Shown piece after piece: positions 27,625 through 37,720 of a DNA stretch of 64,000 bases. The position numbers and the translations under genes were made by a program. The notes beneath the pieces are model-generated. The model saw only the letters and a list, made by a program, of their open reading frames with translations, was not told where the DNA came from and made no database searches. This stretch comes from Allorhizobium ampelinum S4 (GTDB taxonomy: Bacteria; Pseudomonadota; Alphaproteobacteria; Rhizobiales; Rhizobiaceae): assembly GCF_000016285.1 (NCBI RefSeq), contig NC_011989.1, forward strand, positions 1,553,001 to 1,617,000, in the 5' to 3' direction. Every line of letters begins with the position of its first letter. The stretch's first letter is position 1.

Positions 27625-28105
27625 GATAAATGAAAACATCGGACCGGGAGCTAGCTTTCCCCTTTCCAGGCCGATAGCGGCTTTGTTATGAAGGCATCGC
27701 GCATTTTCACATGCGCGATGCCTTCATGATTTTATAAATCATTCAGTCGTCCGTTTAGGTCGAGATTCTACGTGACTGACGTTGCACGTATTGGTAGTTT
27801 TTCTTAATATTGATTTATGTCTTCTGTTGAGCAGGCAAAAGCAATCATTGGGCGATTAATTTTAAAATAAACCAATAGATAGAATTACTGATCCATAATT
27901 TAGTTTATTTTCCAGCTGTATTGCCGATTTTTAAGTCGAATTCTCTCCGTATGAGAGAAATTGGATCGAATATCAGTGGCCAGTGGATTTTTAGTGAGCG
28001 ACGGGCGATAATTGTAAATATTATTTAAGGTCACTGGGTGCAGAAATATTTCTTCTCCGCAGGGGTGGGGCGTGACAAGGCAACCGTATTTTGGGTTAAC
28101 ATCTC
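27625..28105. other. AT-rich intergenic region
   Basis: 481 bases without a gene. It contains a 34-base perfect-arm palindrome at 27688-27727 and then about 330 AT-rich bases with no open frame of note. It presumably holds the diguanylate cyclase promoter. Confidence 0.6.
27688..27727. terminator. Long perfect palindrome, probable terminator
   Basis: ATGAAGGCATCGCGCAT (27688-27704) pairs with ATGCGCGATGCCTTCAT (27711-27727): 17-base perfect arms and a 6-base loop, followed by GATTTTATAAATC. It lies 64 bases after the esterase stop. The T-tract is short, so a repeat or protein site is an alternative. Confidence 0.6.
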
Positions 28106-29347
28106 TTGGTTTTACTCTTCAATATTCCAACGCTGATGATCTGCCTCTTGGTCGGATGGACCTTGAATTCTGTCCTGATGAGCATCAGTTGGTTTTTCGA
28201 CCGTAAATCCAACCAGTTGGGTATGTGGAGTATCGGTTTTTGGTGTGTTTCAATCGGTACATGCTTGCAGGCTTTGCGCGGTATCGTTCCTGAATCTCTT
28301 GGTATCGGGGTTGGTGGAGCACTGGTGCTTTTGGGGTCCGGACTGGTGTGGGTTGGGTTTCGGATCTTCGATGGATTTTCCCGTTCCCGATGGTTTGTGG
28401 TCGCAATAACTGCGATTTGGCTCCTATGCTATTTTGGAGTGAAGATTTTTTCCGCCAATCCGGATTACAGAATCGTCCTCTACACAATTTTGACTGTTGC
28501 GCAGCTCAGCGCTTTGGTCGCTTCGATTTGGTCCGGGTGGAAGCGTGACCATTTTCCAGTTCGCCTCGTCATTATCTTCATGCTGCTGTCCTACGGCTTC
28601 GTCATGTTGATGCGCATTCCGCTGGTGATGATCTGGCCGGTGACCGAGATTGGTGGCGTTGCCCAAACGCCATGGGTTCCGGTTGTTACCTTTATTTTAT
28701 ACGTCAACAGCCTTGGGCTGGGGATTGGCATTTTTGCGCTCAGCAGCCACCGAAGCCTCATGCAGTATAAGCATGCCTCCGAGATCGACATGCTGACCGG
28801 TGTTCTCAATCGCCGCGCTTTCTATGAGCGTGCCCAGTCACAAATGCACAAGAATGCCGGTGTTCTGGCGTTGATCGATCTCGATCATTTCAAATACATC
28901 AACGATGCGCATGGACATGCCGGAGGGGACGCAGCCTTGTGTGCCTTCGGGAAAACGATGATCGAGCAACTCGATGCGAACATGGTGTTTGGCCGGCTTG
29001 GCGGGGAAGAGTTTGCTTTGTTCATGCCGCAAATGACAGGTGGTGAAGCGCTGTCCTTTTGCGATGGGTTGCGGCAATCCGTTGCCCGGCTCACCACACC
29101 CTGGCGTGACGCGACAATCACCATGACCATCAGTATCGGCATGCATGAGGTGGTCAAAGCTGGCGCGGATCTGGATGCGGTGTCTCTTCGGGCGGATGCA
29201 GCGCTTTACCAGGCTAAGGATCAGGGACGGGATCGTTGTATTTTGAGCGCTGCGGAGGAAGCCGTGGCGCAGAAACCGGAGGAGGGGATGGCGGCCGTCA
29301 TCGCGCTTACCGGTGCAAAACCAGCGGCGGTACCTGAACTATCGTGA
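28106..29347 (+). CDS. Membrane-bound diguanylate cyclase (GGDEF)
   Basis: 413 residues from a TTG start (an ATG 10 codons later is the alternative). The N-terminal 225 residues hold about seven hydrophobic helices, a sensory membrane domain without a named motif. The C-terminal GGDEF domain carries DLDHFKYINDAHGHAGGD and RLGGEEF, the active-site signature, so cyclic di-GMP synthesis is expected. The product-inhibition RxxD site that normally lies five residues before GGEEF is absent (sequence DANM instead), so feedback control should be missing. There is no EAL domain. Likely roles are surface attachment or motility control. Confidence 0.9.
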   Translation: MVLLFNIPTLMICLLVGWTLNSVLMSISWFFDRKSNQLGMWSIGFWCVSIGTCLQALRGIVPESLGIGVGGALVLLGSGLVWVGFRIFDGFSRSRWFVVAITAIWLLCYFGVKIFSANPDYRIVLYTILTVAQLSALVASIWSGWKRDHFPVRLVIIFMLLSYGFVMLMRIPLVMIWPVTEIGGVAQTPWVPVVTFILYVNSLGLGIGIFALSSHRSLMQYKHASEIDMLTGVLNRRAFYERAQSQMHKNAGVLALIDLDHFKYINDAHGHAGGDAALCAFGKTMIEQLDANMVFGRLGGEEFALFMPQMTGGEALSFCDGLRQSVARLTTPWRDATITMTISIGMHEVVKAGADLDAVSLRADAALYQAKDQGRDRCILSAAEEAVAQKPEEGMAAVIALTGAKPAAVPELS

Positions 29348-29374
29348 TGTGTTGAAAATTGCTGGTAAGGGGAA

Positions 29375-29412
29375 TGCCAAGCGCCATCTTTGAGGGCGCT
29401 TGGCAAATTCTT
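29375..29412 (+). terminator. Rho-independent terminator after the diguanylate cyclase
   Basis: TGCCAAGCGCC and GGCGCTTGGCA form an 11-base perfect stem with a 9-base loop, followed by AATTCTTTTT. Confidence 0.85.
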
Positions 29413-29457
29413 TTTCATCAGAGGTCCGATGTGTTCAATCGGATCTGAAACTCACGG

Positions 29458-30081
29458 TCATGCGGTGGCTGCTGCCTGGGCTTCGGCGTCGATTTCGCTC
29501 GCACGGCGGTAGGCATCGCGATCGGTCATCCGGGCAATGTAATCGGTAAAGACCGGACGTGCTGGCACGCTGTTGACCCTCAACGAGAAGGACAGATGCG
29601 ATGCAAGATAAAGATCGGCAGCGCTAAAGCTTTCGCCAGCGATATACGGGCCCGCGGCAATTGCCGAAGCAACCACATCCATCATGGTATCGATACTGCC
29701 ATAGCCAACCATACCGCGGCGTTCATCGGGGACGGCAAAGCCACAGGCCTGGCCAATGACGGCGGCTTCCACCGGACCTGCAGTGAAGAATAGCCAGCGA
29801 TAATAGTTGCCGCGGTTGCCAAGATCAGGGGCAAGGCCTGCCTCAGGAAAAGCATCGGCCAGATAGGCAAGAATGGCTGGCGTTTCCGTCACCACCGTTT
29901 TGCCGTGGCGGATAGCCGGGACTTTCCCCAGCGGGTTGATGGTGGTGTAGTCAGCCGCCTTCATCGCGGGACCATAGGCGACCAGTTCGGTCTGATAGGG
30001 TTGGCCGATCTCCTCCAGCATCCAGCGAACGATGCGTCCTCTGGACATGGGATTGGTGTATAAAACGACTTGCTCGGTCAT
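29458..30081 (-). CDS. Glutathione S-transferase family protein
   Basis: 207 residues. The N-terminal thioredoxin-like domain starts EQVVLYTNPMSRGRIVRWML, with the cis-Pro motif GKVPAIRHGKTVVTETPAI (Thr-Glu-Thr at the glutathione gamma-Glu site). The C-terminal all-helical domain includes GESFSAADLYLASHL. The Ser in PMSRGR is the candidate catalytic residue, as in Beta/Nu-like bacterial classes. The substrate is not predictable. It is a single gene downstream of icd, separated by a terminator. Confidence 0.9.
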   Translation of the reverse strand: MTEQVVLYTNPMSRGRIVRWMLEEIGQPYQTELVAYGPAMKAADYTTINPLGKVPAIRHGKTVVTETPAILAYLADAFPEAGLAPDLGNRGNYYRWLFFTAGPVEAAVIGQACGFAVPDERRGMVGYGSIDTMMDVVASAIAAGPYIAGESFSAADLYLASHLSFSLRVNSVPARPVFTDYIARMTDRDAYRRASEIDAEAQAAATA

Positions 30082-30240
30082 GGTACTCTCTTCCCCATAA
30101 AATCATAGAATACGAAGGCGCAAAGACGCTCACGGATCTTCGCCTGACAAGAATTTCGAATATCCCAAATGTGTGAAAGGCTTAAGATATTCGACAATAA
30201 AATACGGAAAGTCATTTTCAATGGCTCTCCCTATAACGCG

Positions 30241-30266
30241 AAAACCCGGCGCGATGGCCGGGTTTT
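30241..30266 (-). terminator. Terminator downstream of icd
   Basis: AAAACCCGGC and GCCGGGTTTT with a 6-base loop, 18 bases after the icd stop; reading on the minus strand the stem ends in four T. Confidence 0.8.
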
Positions 30267-30283
30267 GCAAAACGTGTGACGGC

Positions 30284-31498
30284 TCAGGCAGCCATTGCAG
30301 CCCGGAGGTTTTCATCGACCTTGTCGAGGAAAGCAGTGGTCGACAGCCACGGCTGGTCGGGACCGATCAGCAGCGCCAGATCCTTGGTCATGTAGCCAGC
30401 TTCGACAGTGTCAACGCAGACCTTTTCAAGGGTGAGGGCGAACTTGGCCAGCTCGGCATTGTCGTCCAGCTTGGCGCGGTGCGCGAGGCCACGGGTCCAG
30501 GCAAAGATCGAGGCGATGGAATTGGTCGAGGTTTCCTGGCCCTTCTGGTGCTGGCGGTAGTGACGGGTCACGGTGCCGTGCGCGGCTTCGGCTTCGACCG
30601 TGCGGCCATCCGGCGACAGCAGAACCGAGGTCATCAGGCCGAGCGAGCCGAAGCCCTGCGCAACCGTGTCCGACTGGACGTCGCCGTCATAGTTCTTGCA
30701 GGCCCAGATATAGCCGCCGGACCATTTCAGTGCAGAGGCAACCATGTCGTCGATCAGGCGATGCTCATAGGTAATGCCGGCGGCGTCGAACTGAGCCTTG
30801 AATTCGGCCTGGTAGACTTCCTCGAAAATATCCTTGAAGCGACCGTCATAGGCCTTCAAAATGGTGTTCTTGGTCGACAGATAGACCGGCCATTTGCGCA
30901 TCAAACCGTAGTTCATCGAAGCACGGGCGAAGTCGCGAATCGAATCATCCAGGTTGTACATGGCCATGGCCACACCTGCGGACGGTGCGTCGAACACGTC
31001 CTTCTCGATCACCTGGCCGTCTTCGCCGACGAACTTGATGGTCAGCTTGCCCTTGCCGGGGAATTTGAAGTCGGTTGCCTTATACTGGTCGCCGAAGGCA
31101 TGGCGGCCGACGACGATTGGCTGGGTCCAGCCGGGGACGAGGCGGGGAACGTTTTTGCAGATGATCGGCTCGCGGAAAATAACGCCGCCGAGGATGTTGC
31201 GGATCGTGCCGTTCGGGCTTTTCCACATTTCCTTCAGGTTGAATTCCTTCACGCGGGCTTCGTCTGGCGTGATGGTGGCGCATTTGATGCCGACGCCGTG
31301 CTTTTTGATGGCGTGGGCGGAATCGATCGTCACCTGGTCATTGGTTGCATCGCGGTTTTCTACCGAGAGGTCGTAGTATTCAATCTCGAGATCGAGATAG
31401 GGAAGGATCAGCTTTTCCTTGATGAACTGCCAGATGATACGGGTCATTTCATCGCCGTCGAGATCGACGACCGGGTTGGCAACCTTGATCTTTTGCAT
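30284..31498 (-). CDS. icd: NADP-dependent isocitrate dehydrogenase
   Basis: TCA-cycle enzyme converting isocitrate to 2-oxoglutarate. 404 residues, the size of the eukaryote-like homodimeric type used by Rhizobiaceae (not the E. coli type). Segments: [20 protein letters not shown], the substrate-binding [33 protein letters not shown] and [18 protein letters not shown] well-conserved single gene; the long open frame on the opposite strand is a codon-bias shadow. Confidence 0.97.
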   Translation of the reverse strand: MQKIKVANPVVDLDGDEMTRIIWQFIKEKLILPYLDLEIEYYDLSVENRDATNDQVTIDSAHAIKKHGVGIKCATITPDEARVKEFNLKEMWKSPNGTIRNILGGVIFREPIICKNVPRLVPGWTQPIVVGRHAFGDQYKATDFKFPGKGKLTIKFVGEDGQVIEKDVFDAPSAGVAMAMYNLDDSIRDFARASMNYGLMRKWPVYLSTKNTILKAYDGRFKDIFEEVYQAEFKAQFDAAGITYEHRLIDDMVASALKWSGGYIWACKNYDGDVQSDTVAQGFGSLGLMTSVLLSPDGRTVEAEAAHGTVTRHYRQHQKGQETSTNSIASIFAWTRGLAHRAKLDDNAELAKFALTLEKVCVDTVEAGYMTKDLALLIGPDQPWLSTTAFLDKVDENLRAAMAA

Positions 31499-31720
31499 AA
31501 GTCTTCCTCATCGATAGGGCGGCTTTAATTCGACCGCGTCTCTGTCCATATGACCGGAGTTGCCTATAGCATTCTCGCAAGCCAAGGCAAACAGGAAGCC
31601 GCGTGTGGACTTCATTTTAGCTTGAGCGCGCTTTGCCTTCCGCCTCTTGCATTTTGGGCTGTTTATGCCCATGCAGACGTAAATTTGCAGGGTTAAGTGA
31701 ATAATTGCAGGAAAGGCGCC

Positions 31721-32581
31721 ATGGCAGGCACAAACAGCGAGCGCGAGCTTATCGCCGAGGGACCGGCGATTATTCTGGTGGAACCGCAATTGGGCGAGAA
31801 TATCGGCATGGTGGCCCGCGCCATGGCGAATTTCGGGCTGGCGGAGCTGCGTCTGGTCAATCCGCGTGACGGCTGGCCCTCGGAAAAAGCCCGGTCCGCC
31901 GCATCCAAGGCCGATCATGTCATCGATGGTGCCAAGCTTTACGATACGCTGGAAGAAGCACTGGCCGATCTGAATTTCGTCTACGCGACCACGGCTCGCC
32001 AACGGGACAATTTCAAGCCTGTTGCCTCGCCGGTGACGGCGGCCTCAACTTTGCGAACCCGGTTTCTGGCTGGTGAAAAAACCGGAATTCTGTTCGGGCG
32101 GGAAAAATCCGGCCTGAAGAATGAGGATGTGGCTCTGGCCGATGAAATTGTCACCTTTCCGGTCAATCCTGCTTTTGCGTCGCTGAATATCGCTCAGGCT
32201 GTGCTGCTGATGTCTTATGAGTGGATGAAATCCACCATGGAAGATGTCACCCAGACGCCGTTTCAGGGCGTCGACCAATTGCCTGCCAGCAAGGAGGAAG
32301 TTATCGGCCTGTTCGAGCATATGGAGGATGCACTTGATGCAAGGGGATATTTCCGGCCGATCCATAAAAAAGCACGAATGATCGACAATCTGCGCGCTGT
32401 GCTGACGCGACGTGGTTTCACTTCACCGGAAATCAATGTCATGCGTGGCGTGGTCTCGTCACTCGACCGGTTCTCCCGCCGCAATCCGCGCGGCGCTGGA
32501 GCGCCTTTGGAGGGCGACGCAGTGGACGGCATTGAGAGGGACGAAGCTGATGGTAGCGGGCATGAACGAGATCAGGACTAA
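31721..32581 (+). CDS. TrmJ-like tRNA 2'-O-methyltransferase (SpoU family)
   Basis: 286 residues from the ATG at 31721 with GGAAAGG just before it. SPOUT fold markers: [20 protein letters not shown] (motif 1), [20 protein letters not shown] (motif 2) and [19 protein letters not shown] (motif 3, the trefoil knot that binds S-adenosylmethionine). The C-terminal extension of about 100 residues is like TrmJ, which methylates position 32 of tRNA. The C-terminal 35 residues are acidic and low in complexity. The gene overlaps the start of murI by about 30 bases, implying coupled translation. Confidence 0.88.
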   Translation: MAGTNSERELIAEGPAIILVEPQLGENIGMVARAMANFGLAELRLVNPRDGWPSEKARSAASKADHVIDGAKLYDTLEEALADLNFVYATTARQRDNFKPVASPVTAASTLRTRFLAGEKTGILFGREKSGLKNEDVALADEIVTFPVNPAFASLNIAQAVLLMSYEWMKSTMEDVTQTPFQGVDQLPASKEEVIGLFEHMEDALDARGYFRPIHKKARMIDNLRAVLTRRGFTSPEINVMRGVVSSLDRFSRRNPRGAGAPLEGDAVDGIERDEADGSGHERDQD

Positions 32582-33371
32582 ACTAAAGCCGATTCTGGTG
32601 TTTGATTCCGGTATTGGCGGCTTGACTGTCCTGCGTGAAGCCCGGGTTCTGATGCCGGAGCGTGGCTTTATCTATATCGCCGACGACGCTGGTTTTCCCT
32701 ATGGCAATTGGGAGGAGGAGCCGCTTAAAGCGCGGATCGTCTCCTTGTTTGCCTCTCTTCTGGCGCAATATGATCCTGAGGCGGTGATCGTTGCCTGTAG
32801 TACGGCCTTCACGCTGGCCGGTGCCGCGCTACGGGAAGCCTTTCCCGGTATGCGCTTCATCGGCACCGTCCCCGCCATCAAGCCTGCCGCAGAGCGTAGC
32901 CGGTCCGGCCTGATTTCCGTGCTGGCAACCCCTGGCACCGTCAAGCGCGCCTATACCCGCGATCTGATCCAGTCCTTTGCCAGCCAGTGCGAGGTCAACC
33001 TTGTCGGCTCTCAACATCTGGCCCGGCTTGCTGAGGCCTATATTCGCGGTGAGTCGGTGGAAGAGGCAGTGCTGAAGGCGGAGATCGCGCCGTGTTTCAT
33101 CGAAAAACAAGGCGCGAAGACCGATATCGTCGTGCTCGCCTGTACCCATTATCCGTTTCTTGCCAACGTCTTCCGCAAACTGGCTCCCTGGCCGGTGGAT
33201 TGGCTTGACCCTGCGGAAGCCATCGCCCGCCAGGCGCGGCGTCTGGTGCCTGTTGTGGACGAGGGCGCGCATTCGGACGACTATGATTTCGCGGTTTTCA
33301 CGTCGGGCCAGCCGGTATTTTCCACCCATCGGCTGATGCAGGGTTTTGGCCTGCGCGTGGCAGCAGGCTGA
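32550..33371 (+). CDS. murI: Glutamate racemase
   Basis: Makes D-glutamate for peptidoglycan. 273 residues from ATG 32550 (AGAGGG 9 bases upstream); the ATG at 32562 is an equal alternative, and both lie inside the previous gene. The two-cysteine mechanism motifs are present: [13 protein letters not shown] (first Cys about 80, with Ser where most family members have Asn) and [15 protein letters not shown] (second Cys). The N-terminal [14 protein letters not shown] is the substrate-binding Asp/Ser loop. The Asn-to-Ser change beside the catalytic Cys is noted as odd but does not by itself suggest inactivity. Confidence 0.93.
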   Translation: MVAGMNEIRTKLKPILVFDSGIGGLTVLREARVLMPERGFIYIADDAGFPYGNWEEEPLKARIVSLFASLLAQYDPEAVIVACSTAFTLAGAALREAFPGMRFIGTVPAIKPAAERSRSGLISVLATPGTVKRAYTRDLIQSFASQCEVNLVGSQHLARLAEAYIRGESVEEAVLKAEIAPCFIEKQGAKTDIVVLACTHYPFLANVFRKLAPWPVDWLDPAEAIARQARRLVPVVDEGAHSDDYDFAVFTSGQPVFSTHRLMQGFGLRVAAG

Positions 33372-33401
33372 CGTTTGTTACGGAAATAGCCAGAAGCTAA
33401 A

Positions 33402-33863
33402 TTATCGCGTTCGCGCGTGTAGGCTCTCAGTCAATTGTTCGACCAGGCAGGCAAGCTGTCGCAGACATTCGTCCCAGGCCAGTCGGACTCCCTCTTGCGA
33501 TACCGTATCCGGAATACCGGATTGAACGATTGACAGGTCCGTTCCTCTTGCTGTCGGTTTCAGCTGGATGACGGTCTCAACCCGCGCAGTCCAGAACGGG
33601 TCATCCATTCTTTCTGTGTAGCGAATGCGCTCATTGAGGACCAATTCATCGAATTCGCCAATCATCACGTAACTTAAATCTGACGTGGTGCTGCTAAAAC
33701 GAATCCTGTAACCGCCACCTTCGCGTCCATCGAAATGAAGCGGTTGGCAGGTAAAGTCCTTCCTCTGCATCCATTGTACAACAGCCTGCTCGTCAAGAAA
33801 CGCTTTATAGACGCGACTGATCGGAGCCTGGATGAGTTTATCAACGCGAATGGAAAATGCCAT
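33402..33863 (-). CDS. SRPBCC (AHSA1/START-like) domain protein
   Basis: 153 residues from the ATG at 33863. One START-like helix-grip domain: IRVDKLIQAPISRVYKAFLD, then WMQRKDFTCQPLHFDGREGG, RIRYTERMDD and the long C-terminal helix GVRLAWDECLRQLACLVEQL. Such proteins bind hydrophobic ligands or help chaperones; nothing more specific can be seen. Often found with ArsR-type regulators, which are absent here. Confidence 0.82.
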   Translation of the reverse strand: MAFSIRVDKLIQAPISRVYKAFLDEQAVVQWMQRKDFTCQPLHFDGREGGGYRIRFSSTTSDLSYVMIGEFDELVLNERIRYTERMDDPFWTARVETVIQLKPTARGTDLSIVQSGIPDTVSQEGVRLAWDECLRQLACLVEQLTESLHARTR

Positions 33864-34693
33864 TCCGAGACCTTTCGCGCCCATAGGGCTATAGGTGTTC
33901 TTAAAAACAGTAGATATTCAAGGTTGTTTCATCGTTTTGGAAGTGGATACACTTTAAACAGCACCCGTCCGGTGTTGCGGCGATCTTTATAGGACGCCAT
34001 GCGAGGGTCAACTATCTAAAGATTTCAAACTATTTTTTTTTGTTATTTCGTCTCACGCGAAATGCGATGCCGAGGCTAAGTCGCTAACGTTGAATTATTT
34101 AGAAGTGGGCTTTAATTATCCAGATAAAAACTATTGAGCATTCAACGTGTTATTGCGATTTTTATCAAATCGGACCTGCTTGAAGAACACCAATATCTGG
34201 AAAATCTAGAGTGCTACAATGACACAGAAAGCGCGATGTCATTATCGGAAAAACACCAAAAATGCTTCATCGTTTTCAAGCGAAGGCAGGCAACCTGGTC
34301 TTTGTAGGGCTCATCCTAGGGTTGTTTTTCTTGATAAATGTCAGTTATTCGCGGCAAATATTGTATGAATGTCTTCTGATGTTGGCTTTTGGTGGCGTCT
34401 TGAATTTTTGTCCGGTTCAATTGCCGCTTTATATCGATGCTCCACACGCTCGCGCATTCTCACCCTCAAGAGGGTGCAAAAACTTTAAGTCCCTGATGCA
34501 TCGAGATTTTGGGGCACCGATATGCTTTGTCTTCCCGTGCGATTTGTCTTTTTCGGCAAAGCGGGCGACCGTATTTTTATGGCCAAGCACCATCCATTGA
34601 AATTGTCGCGAGTCATTTGGAATGCGGCGGTGACTTGTGCTACAGATTTTATCCCGCCGCCATTCATGCGGCTCCTAAGAGATTTGAAACAGC
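33864..34693. other. Intergenic region without recognised gene
   Basis: About 830 bases, AT-rich in the middle, with no convincing coding frame. CGTTGAAT near 34088 and ATTCAACG near 34139 are inverted 8-base words. A frame from 34262 with a hydrophobic start has no homologous look and lacks a ribosome site, so no gene is called. Confidence 0.5.
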
Positions 34694-35986
34694 TTGTTTG
34701 CCGAAATCGTCATTGTTGTCCTGCTCACCATCTTGAACGGCGTATTGGCAATGTCCGAACTGGCGGTCGTCTCCGCCCGTCCGGCGCGTCTGCGAGTTCT
34801 GGCCGAAGCCGGTCATCGCGGTTCTGCCGTTGCCATCCGGTTGGCTGAAAATCCCGGTCGTTTTCTGTCAACCGTGCAGATCGGTATTACCCTTGTCGGC
34901 GTTTTGTCCGGCGCATTTTCGGGAGCCACTCTCGGTGCTCGATTGACGCAGTGGCTTTTGCTGCAAGGCATGTCAGAGGCTCTGGCCAATACGCTCGGCG
35001 TCGGCTGCGTCGTGGTTGGCATCACCTATCTGTCGCTGATCGTCGGTGAGCTCGTGCCCAAGCAGATTGCGCTGCGAAACCCTGAAATGGTCGCCTCGCG
35101 CATGGCGGGTGCCATGCTGATCCTGTCCAAGGTTTCGCTGCCGCTGGTCTGGCTGCTGGACGGCTCGGGGCGGGCGGTCCTGTCGCTGCTCGGCCAGAAG
35201 GGCGCATCGTCAGGCACGGTGACGGATGAGGAAATCAAGACGGTCTTGGCCGAAGCACAAAGTGCTGGTGTCATCGAATCGGAAGAATCACAGATGATTT
35301 CCGGCGTCATGCGCCTGGCGGACCGCACTGCACGGGGTCTTATGACGCCGCGCCGTGATGTCGAACTGATCAGCGTCGATGACACGATTGAGGAAATCCG
35401 CCAGGCGCTGCGTGAAAGCCAGCATTCCCGTCTGCCGGTGCGCAATGGCAATTCCGATGAAATCGTCGGGGTCATGCTGGTGAAAAATTTCTACGATGCC
35501 TTGGCCAATGGCGGCACGGTCGACATCCGCTCGATTATCAGCGATGTGCCGATCGTATCGGATCTGGCGGGTGCCATCGATATCATCCAGTCGATCCGCA
35601 AGACGGTTCTGCACATGGTGCTGGTCTATGACGAATACGGCCATTTCGAAGGCATTATCACGTCAGGCGATATTCTGGAGGCGATTACCGGTGCCTACCA
35701 GGAAGAGGGCGAGGAAGAGCCGGCTCTGCTGATGCGTGAGGACGGTTCCTATCTGGTCGCCGGCTGGACGCCGATTGACGAATTCATCGAGCATATCCGT
35801 GTGCCTGTGGATGACGACCCGGATTTTACCACGGTCGCAGGCTACGTGCTGGATGAGTTGAAACGCATTCCGGCGCTAGGCGAAAGCTTCGTCAAGAATG
35901 GCTGGAAATTCGAAGTCGTCGATCTGGATGGCCGGCGCATAGACAAGCTGCTGGTGTCGCCAGTTCTGGCAGACGATCCGGATTGA
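34694..35986 (+). CDS. CorC/HlyC family transporter-like protein (DUF21, CBS, CorC_HlyC)
   Basis: 430 residues from a TTG start; the frame is closed just upstream, and MFAEIVIVVLLTILNGVLAM matches the family N-terminus. Domains in order: DUF21/CNNM membrane domain with about four helices (1-190), including SELAVVSARPARL and GELVPKQIALRNPE; a CBS pair (about 205-335) with MTPRRDVELISVDDTIEEI and VYDEYGHFEGIITSGDILE; and a CorC_HlyC domain (about 345-425), GEEEPALLMREDGSYLVAGW. Called hemolysin in old annotations; CNNM relatives move Mg2+ and other divalent ions. Related to the CorB/CorC class. Confidence 0.92.
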   Translation: MFAEIVIVVLLTILNGVLAMSELAVVSARPARLRVLAEAGHRGSAVAIRLAENPGRFLSTVQIGITLVGVLSGAFSGATLGARLTQWLLLQGMSEALANTLGVGCVVVGITYLSLIVGELVPKQIALRNPEMVASRMAGAMLILSKVSLPLVWLLDGSGRAVLSLLGQKGASSGTVTDEEIKTVLAEAQSAGVIESEESQMISGVMRLADRTARGLMTPRRDVELISVDDTIEEIRQALRESQHSRLPVRNGNSDEIVGVMLVKNFYDALANGGTVDIRSIISDVPIVSDLAGAIDIIQSIRKTVLHMVLVYDEYGHFEGIITSGDILEAITGAYQEEGEEEPALLMREDGSYLVAGWTPIDEFIEHIRVPVDDDPDFTTVAGYVLDELKRIPALGESFVKNGWKFEVVDLDGRRIDKLLVSPVLADDPD

Positions 35987-36128
35987 TTTAAGCCGCGATT
36001 GCCTGTGGGTTTCGGCGAGAAGACACAGGCATCTTCTTTTACTTTCTGTTAGGAAAAGCGGATTGAACGGCGTTGCCGCATCGCGGTGCAGGAACGCGTC
36101 ATCATTCAATCGTGAGGGAATATACAAG

Positions 36129-37643
36129 GTGCAGGTCGGGATCGATATGGGAACAGTGGCGGGTGGCCAACCTGCCAGGCTCGATATCGAGGAGCTATTG
36201 GCGACCCGTCTTCTTGTTCAGGGCAATTCCGGTTCCGGAAAATCGCATCTTCTGCGGCGTCTATTGGAGCAATCTGCCCAATGGGTGCAGCAGGTCATCA
36301 TCGATCCCGAAGGGGATTTTGTCACGCTCTCGGATAAATACGGCCATCTGGTCGTAGACGGGGAGCGCAGCGATGCCGAATTGATCGGGATTGCCAACCG
36401 CATCCGCCAGCACCGCGTTTCCTGCGTGCTGACGCTGGAAGGGTTGGATATTGAGCAGCAAATGCGCGCAGCCGGTGTGTTCCTCAACGGCCTGTTCGAT
36501 GCGGAGCGTGAGTATTGGTATCCGGTTCTGGTCGTGGTCGACGAGGCGCAGATGTTTGCCCCCTCGGTCGGCGGTGATGTCTCCGAAGACGCCCGCAAAC
36601 TGTCGCTTGGCGCGATGACCAATCTGATGTGCCGTGGCCGAAAGCGTGGCCTGGCGGGTGTGATCGCTACGCAGCGTTTGGCAAAGCTTGCCAAGAATGT
36701 CGCGGCTGAAGCCTCCAACTTCCTGATGGGTCGCACCTTTCTCGATATCGATATGGCGCGTGCAGCCGACCTTCTCGGTATGGATCGCCGCCAGGCGGAA
36801 ATGTTCCGCGACCTGAAGCGCGGCAATTTCGTCGCACTCGGCCCGGCGCTTTCGCGCCGTCCGTTGCCCATTGTGATTGGCGATGTGGAGACCTCAGCGC
36901 GCTCCTCCAGTCCGAAACTGATGCCCTTGCCCGATGCGCCGCAGGACGTGGAAGATCTGATCTTCACGCCGGATCCTGAAGAGTTTACCCGCCCGCTCGT
37001 TCGCCGTGCGCCGCCAGCTCCGCGCCCGACCACCGATATTCTGGCTGAATTGGCCCGTGCAACGCCGGTGAGCGTCGAGGATGTCGCCCCACAGAGATCG
37101 TCACAGCCGGAAATCACCGCCGAGGAACGCGAGGAGCGGATGGCGGCGGTGCTGGCAGAAATTCTCGATGATCCGCAGGCGGCCTATCGCACCGATTCTG
37201 TTCTCTATCAAGAATTCCTGGTTCGAGCCCGCATGCGCCGGGTCGGCGGTCCACCAATGGCGATGGGTGAATTTCGTCGCCGCGTCGCCGTGGCGCGGGC
37301 CGACGTCGATGACGAAACCGCGTCCTCTGACCGCTGGCAGGAGGCGCTGTCTTTATCAACGCGGGTTTCGGATGACTTGCAGGGCGTTTTTCTGCTGATC
37401 GCCAAGGCGGCCATCCGGTCCGAGCCTTGCCCTTCCGATTTGCGGATCGCCCGAGCCTATGGCACCCATTCCGCCCGCCGCGCCCGCCGGCTGCTTGGCT
37501 ATTTCGAAGAGCAGGGCATGGTCGTGGTGCATACGGATTTTTCCGGAAAACGCATCGTGGCCTTCCCTGATCTGGAAGCCGAAACCAAGCCCGGTGATCC
37601 GAACGCAGCCGATATGCCGGATAGCCGCAGTGCTGCGGAATAG
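36129..37643 (+). CDS. HerA-type (DUF87/DUF853) P-loop ATPase
   Basis: 504 residues from a GTG at 36129 preceded by GAGGG; an in-frame ATG at 36063 adds 22 non-conserved residues. Walker A QGNSGSGKSHLLRRL (about residue 30), Walker B VLVVVDEAQMFAP, and the sensor and arginine-finger region CRGRKRGLAGVIATQRLAKL. This is the HerA/VirB4-like superfamily. The C-terminal 180 residues are charged and helical with no named domain. Archaeal HerA partners the NurA nuclease in end resection, but no nuclease gene adjoins this one. A standalone DNA-translocase or motor role is inferred. Confidence 0.85.
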   Translation: MQVGIDMGTVAGGQPARLDIEELLATRLLVQGNSGSGKSHLLRRLLEQSAQWVQQVIIDPEGDFVTLSDKYGHLVVDGERSDAELIGIANRIRQHRVSCVLTLEGLDIEQQMRAAGVFLNGLFDAEREYWYPVLVVVDEAQMFAPSVGGDVSEDARKLSLGAMTNLMCRGRKRGLAGVIATQRLAKLAKNVAAEASNFLMGRTFLDIDMARAADLLGMDRRQAEMFRDLKRGNFVALGPALSRRPLPIVIGDVETSARSSSPKLMPLPDAPQDVEDLIFTPDPEEFTRPLVRRAPPAPRPTTDILAELARATPVSVEDVAPQRSSQPEITAEEREERMAAVLAEILDDPQAAYRTDSVLYQEFLVRARMRRVGGPPMAMGEFRRRVAVARADVDDETASSDRWQEALSLSTRVSDDLQGVFLLIAKAAIRSEPCPSDLRIARAYGTHSARRARRLLGYFEEQGMVVVHTDFSGKRIVAFPDLEAETKPGDPNAADMPDSRSAAE

Positions 37644-37720
37644 AGCTTATGCCACGGTTTTGAACATGGAGCCTTGTTGACGGGCCAAGTTGTGCCGCAA
37701 TGGCTGCCCATGCTTGGCCA

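Noticed and set aside
30173..31528. 451-codon open frame opposite icd
   Set aside because: Antisense to a strongly conserved gene; the product is low-complexity and arises from GC-biased third positions.
34262..34600. 112-codon frame with a hydrophobic start
   Set aside because: No ribosome site, composition changes midway, no recognisable family; the region was left as intergenic.
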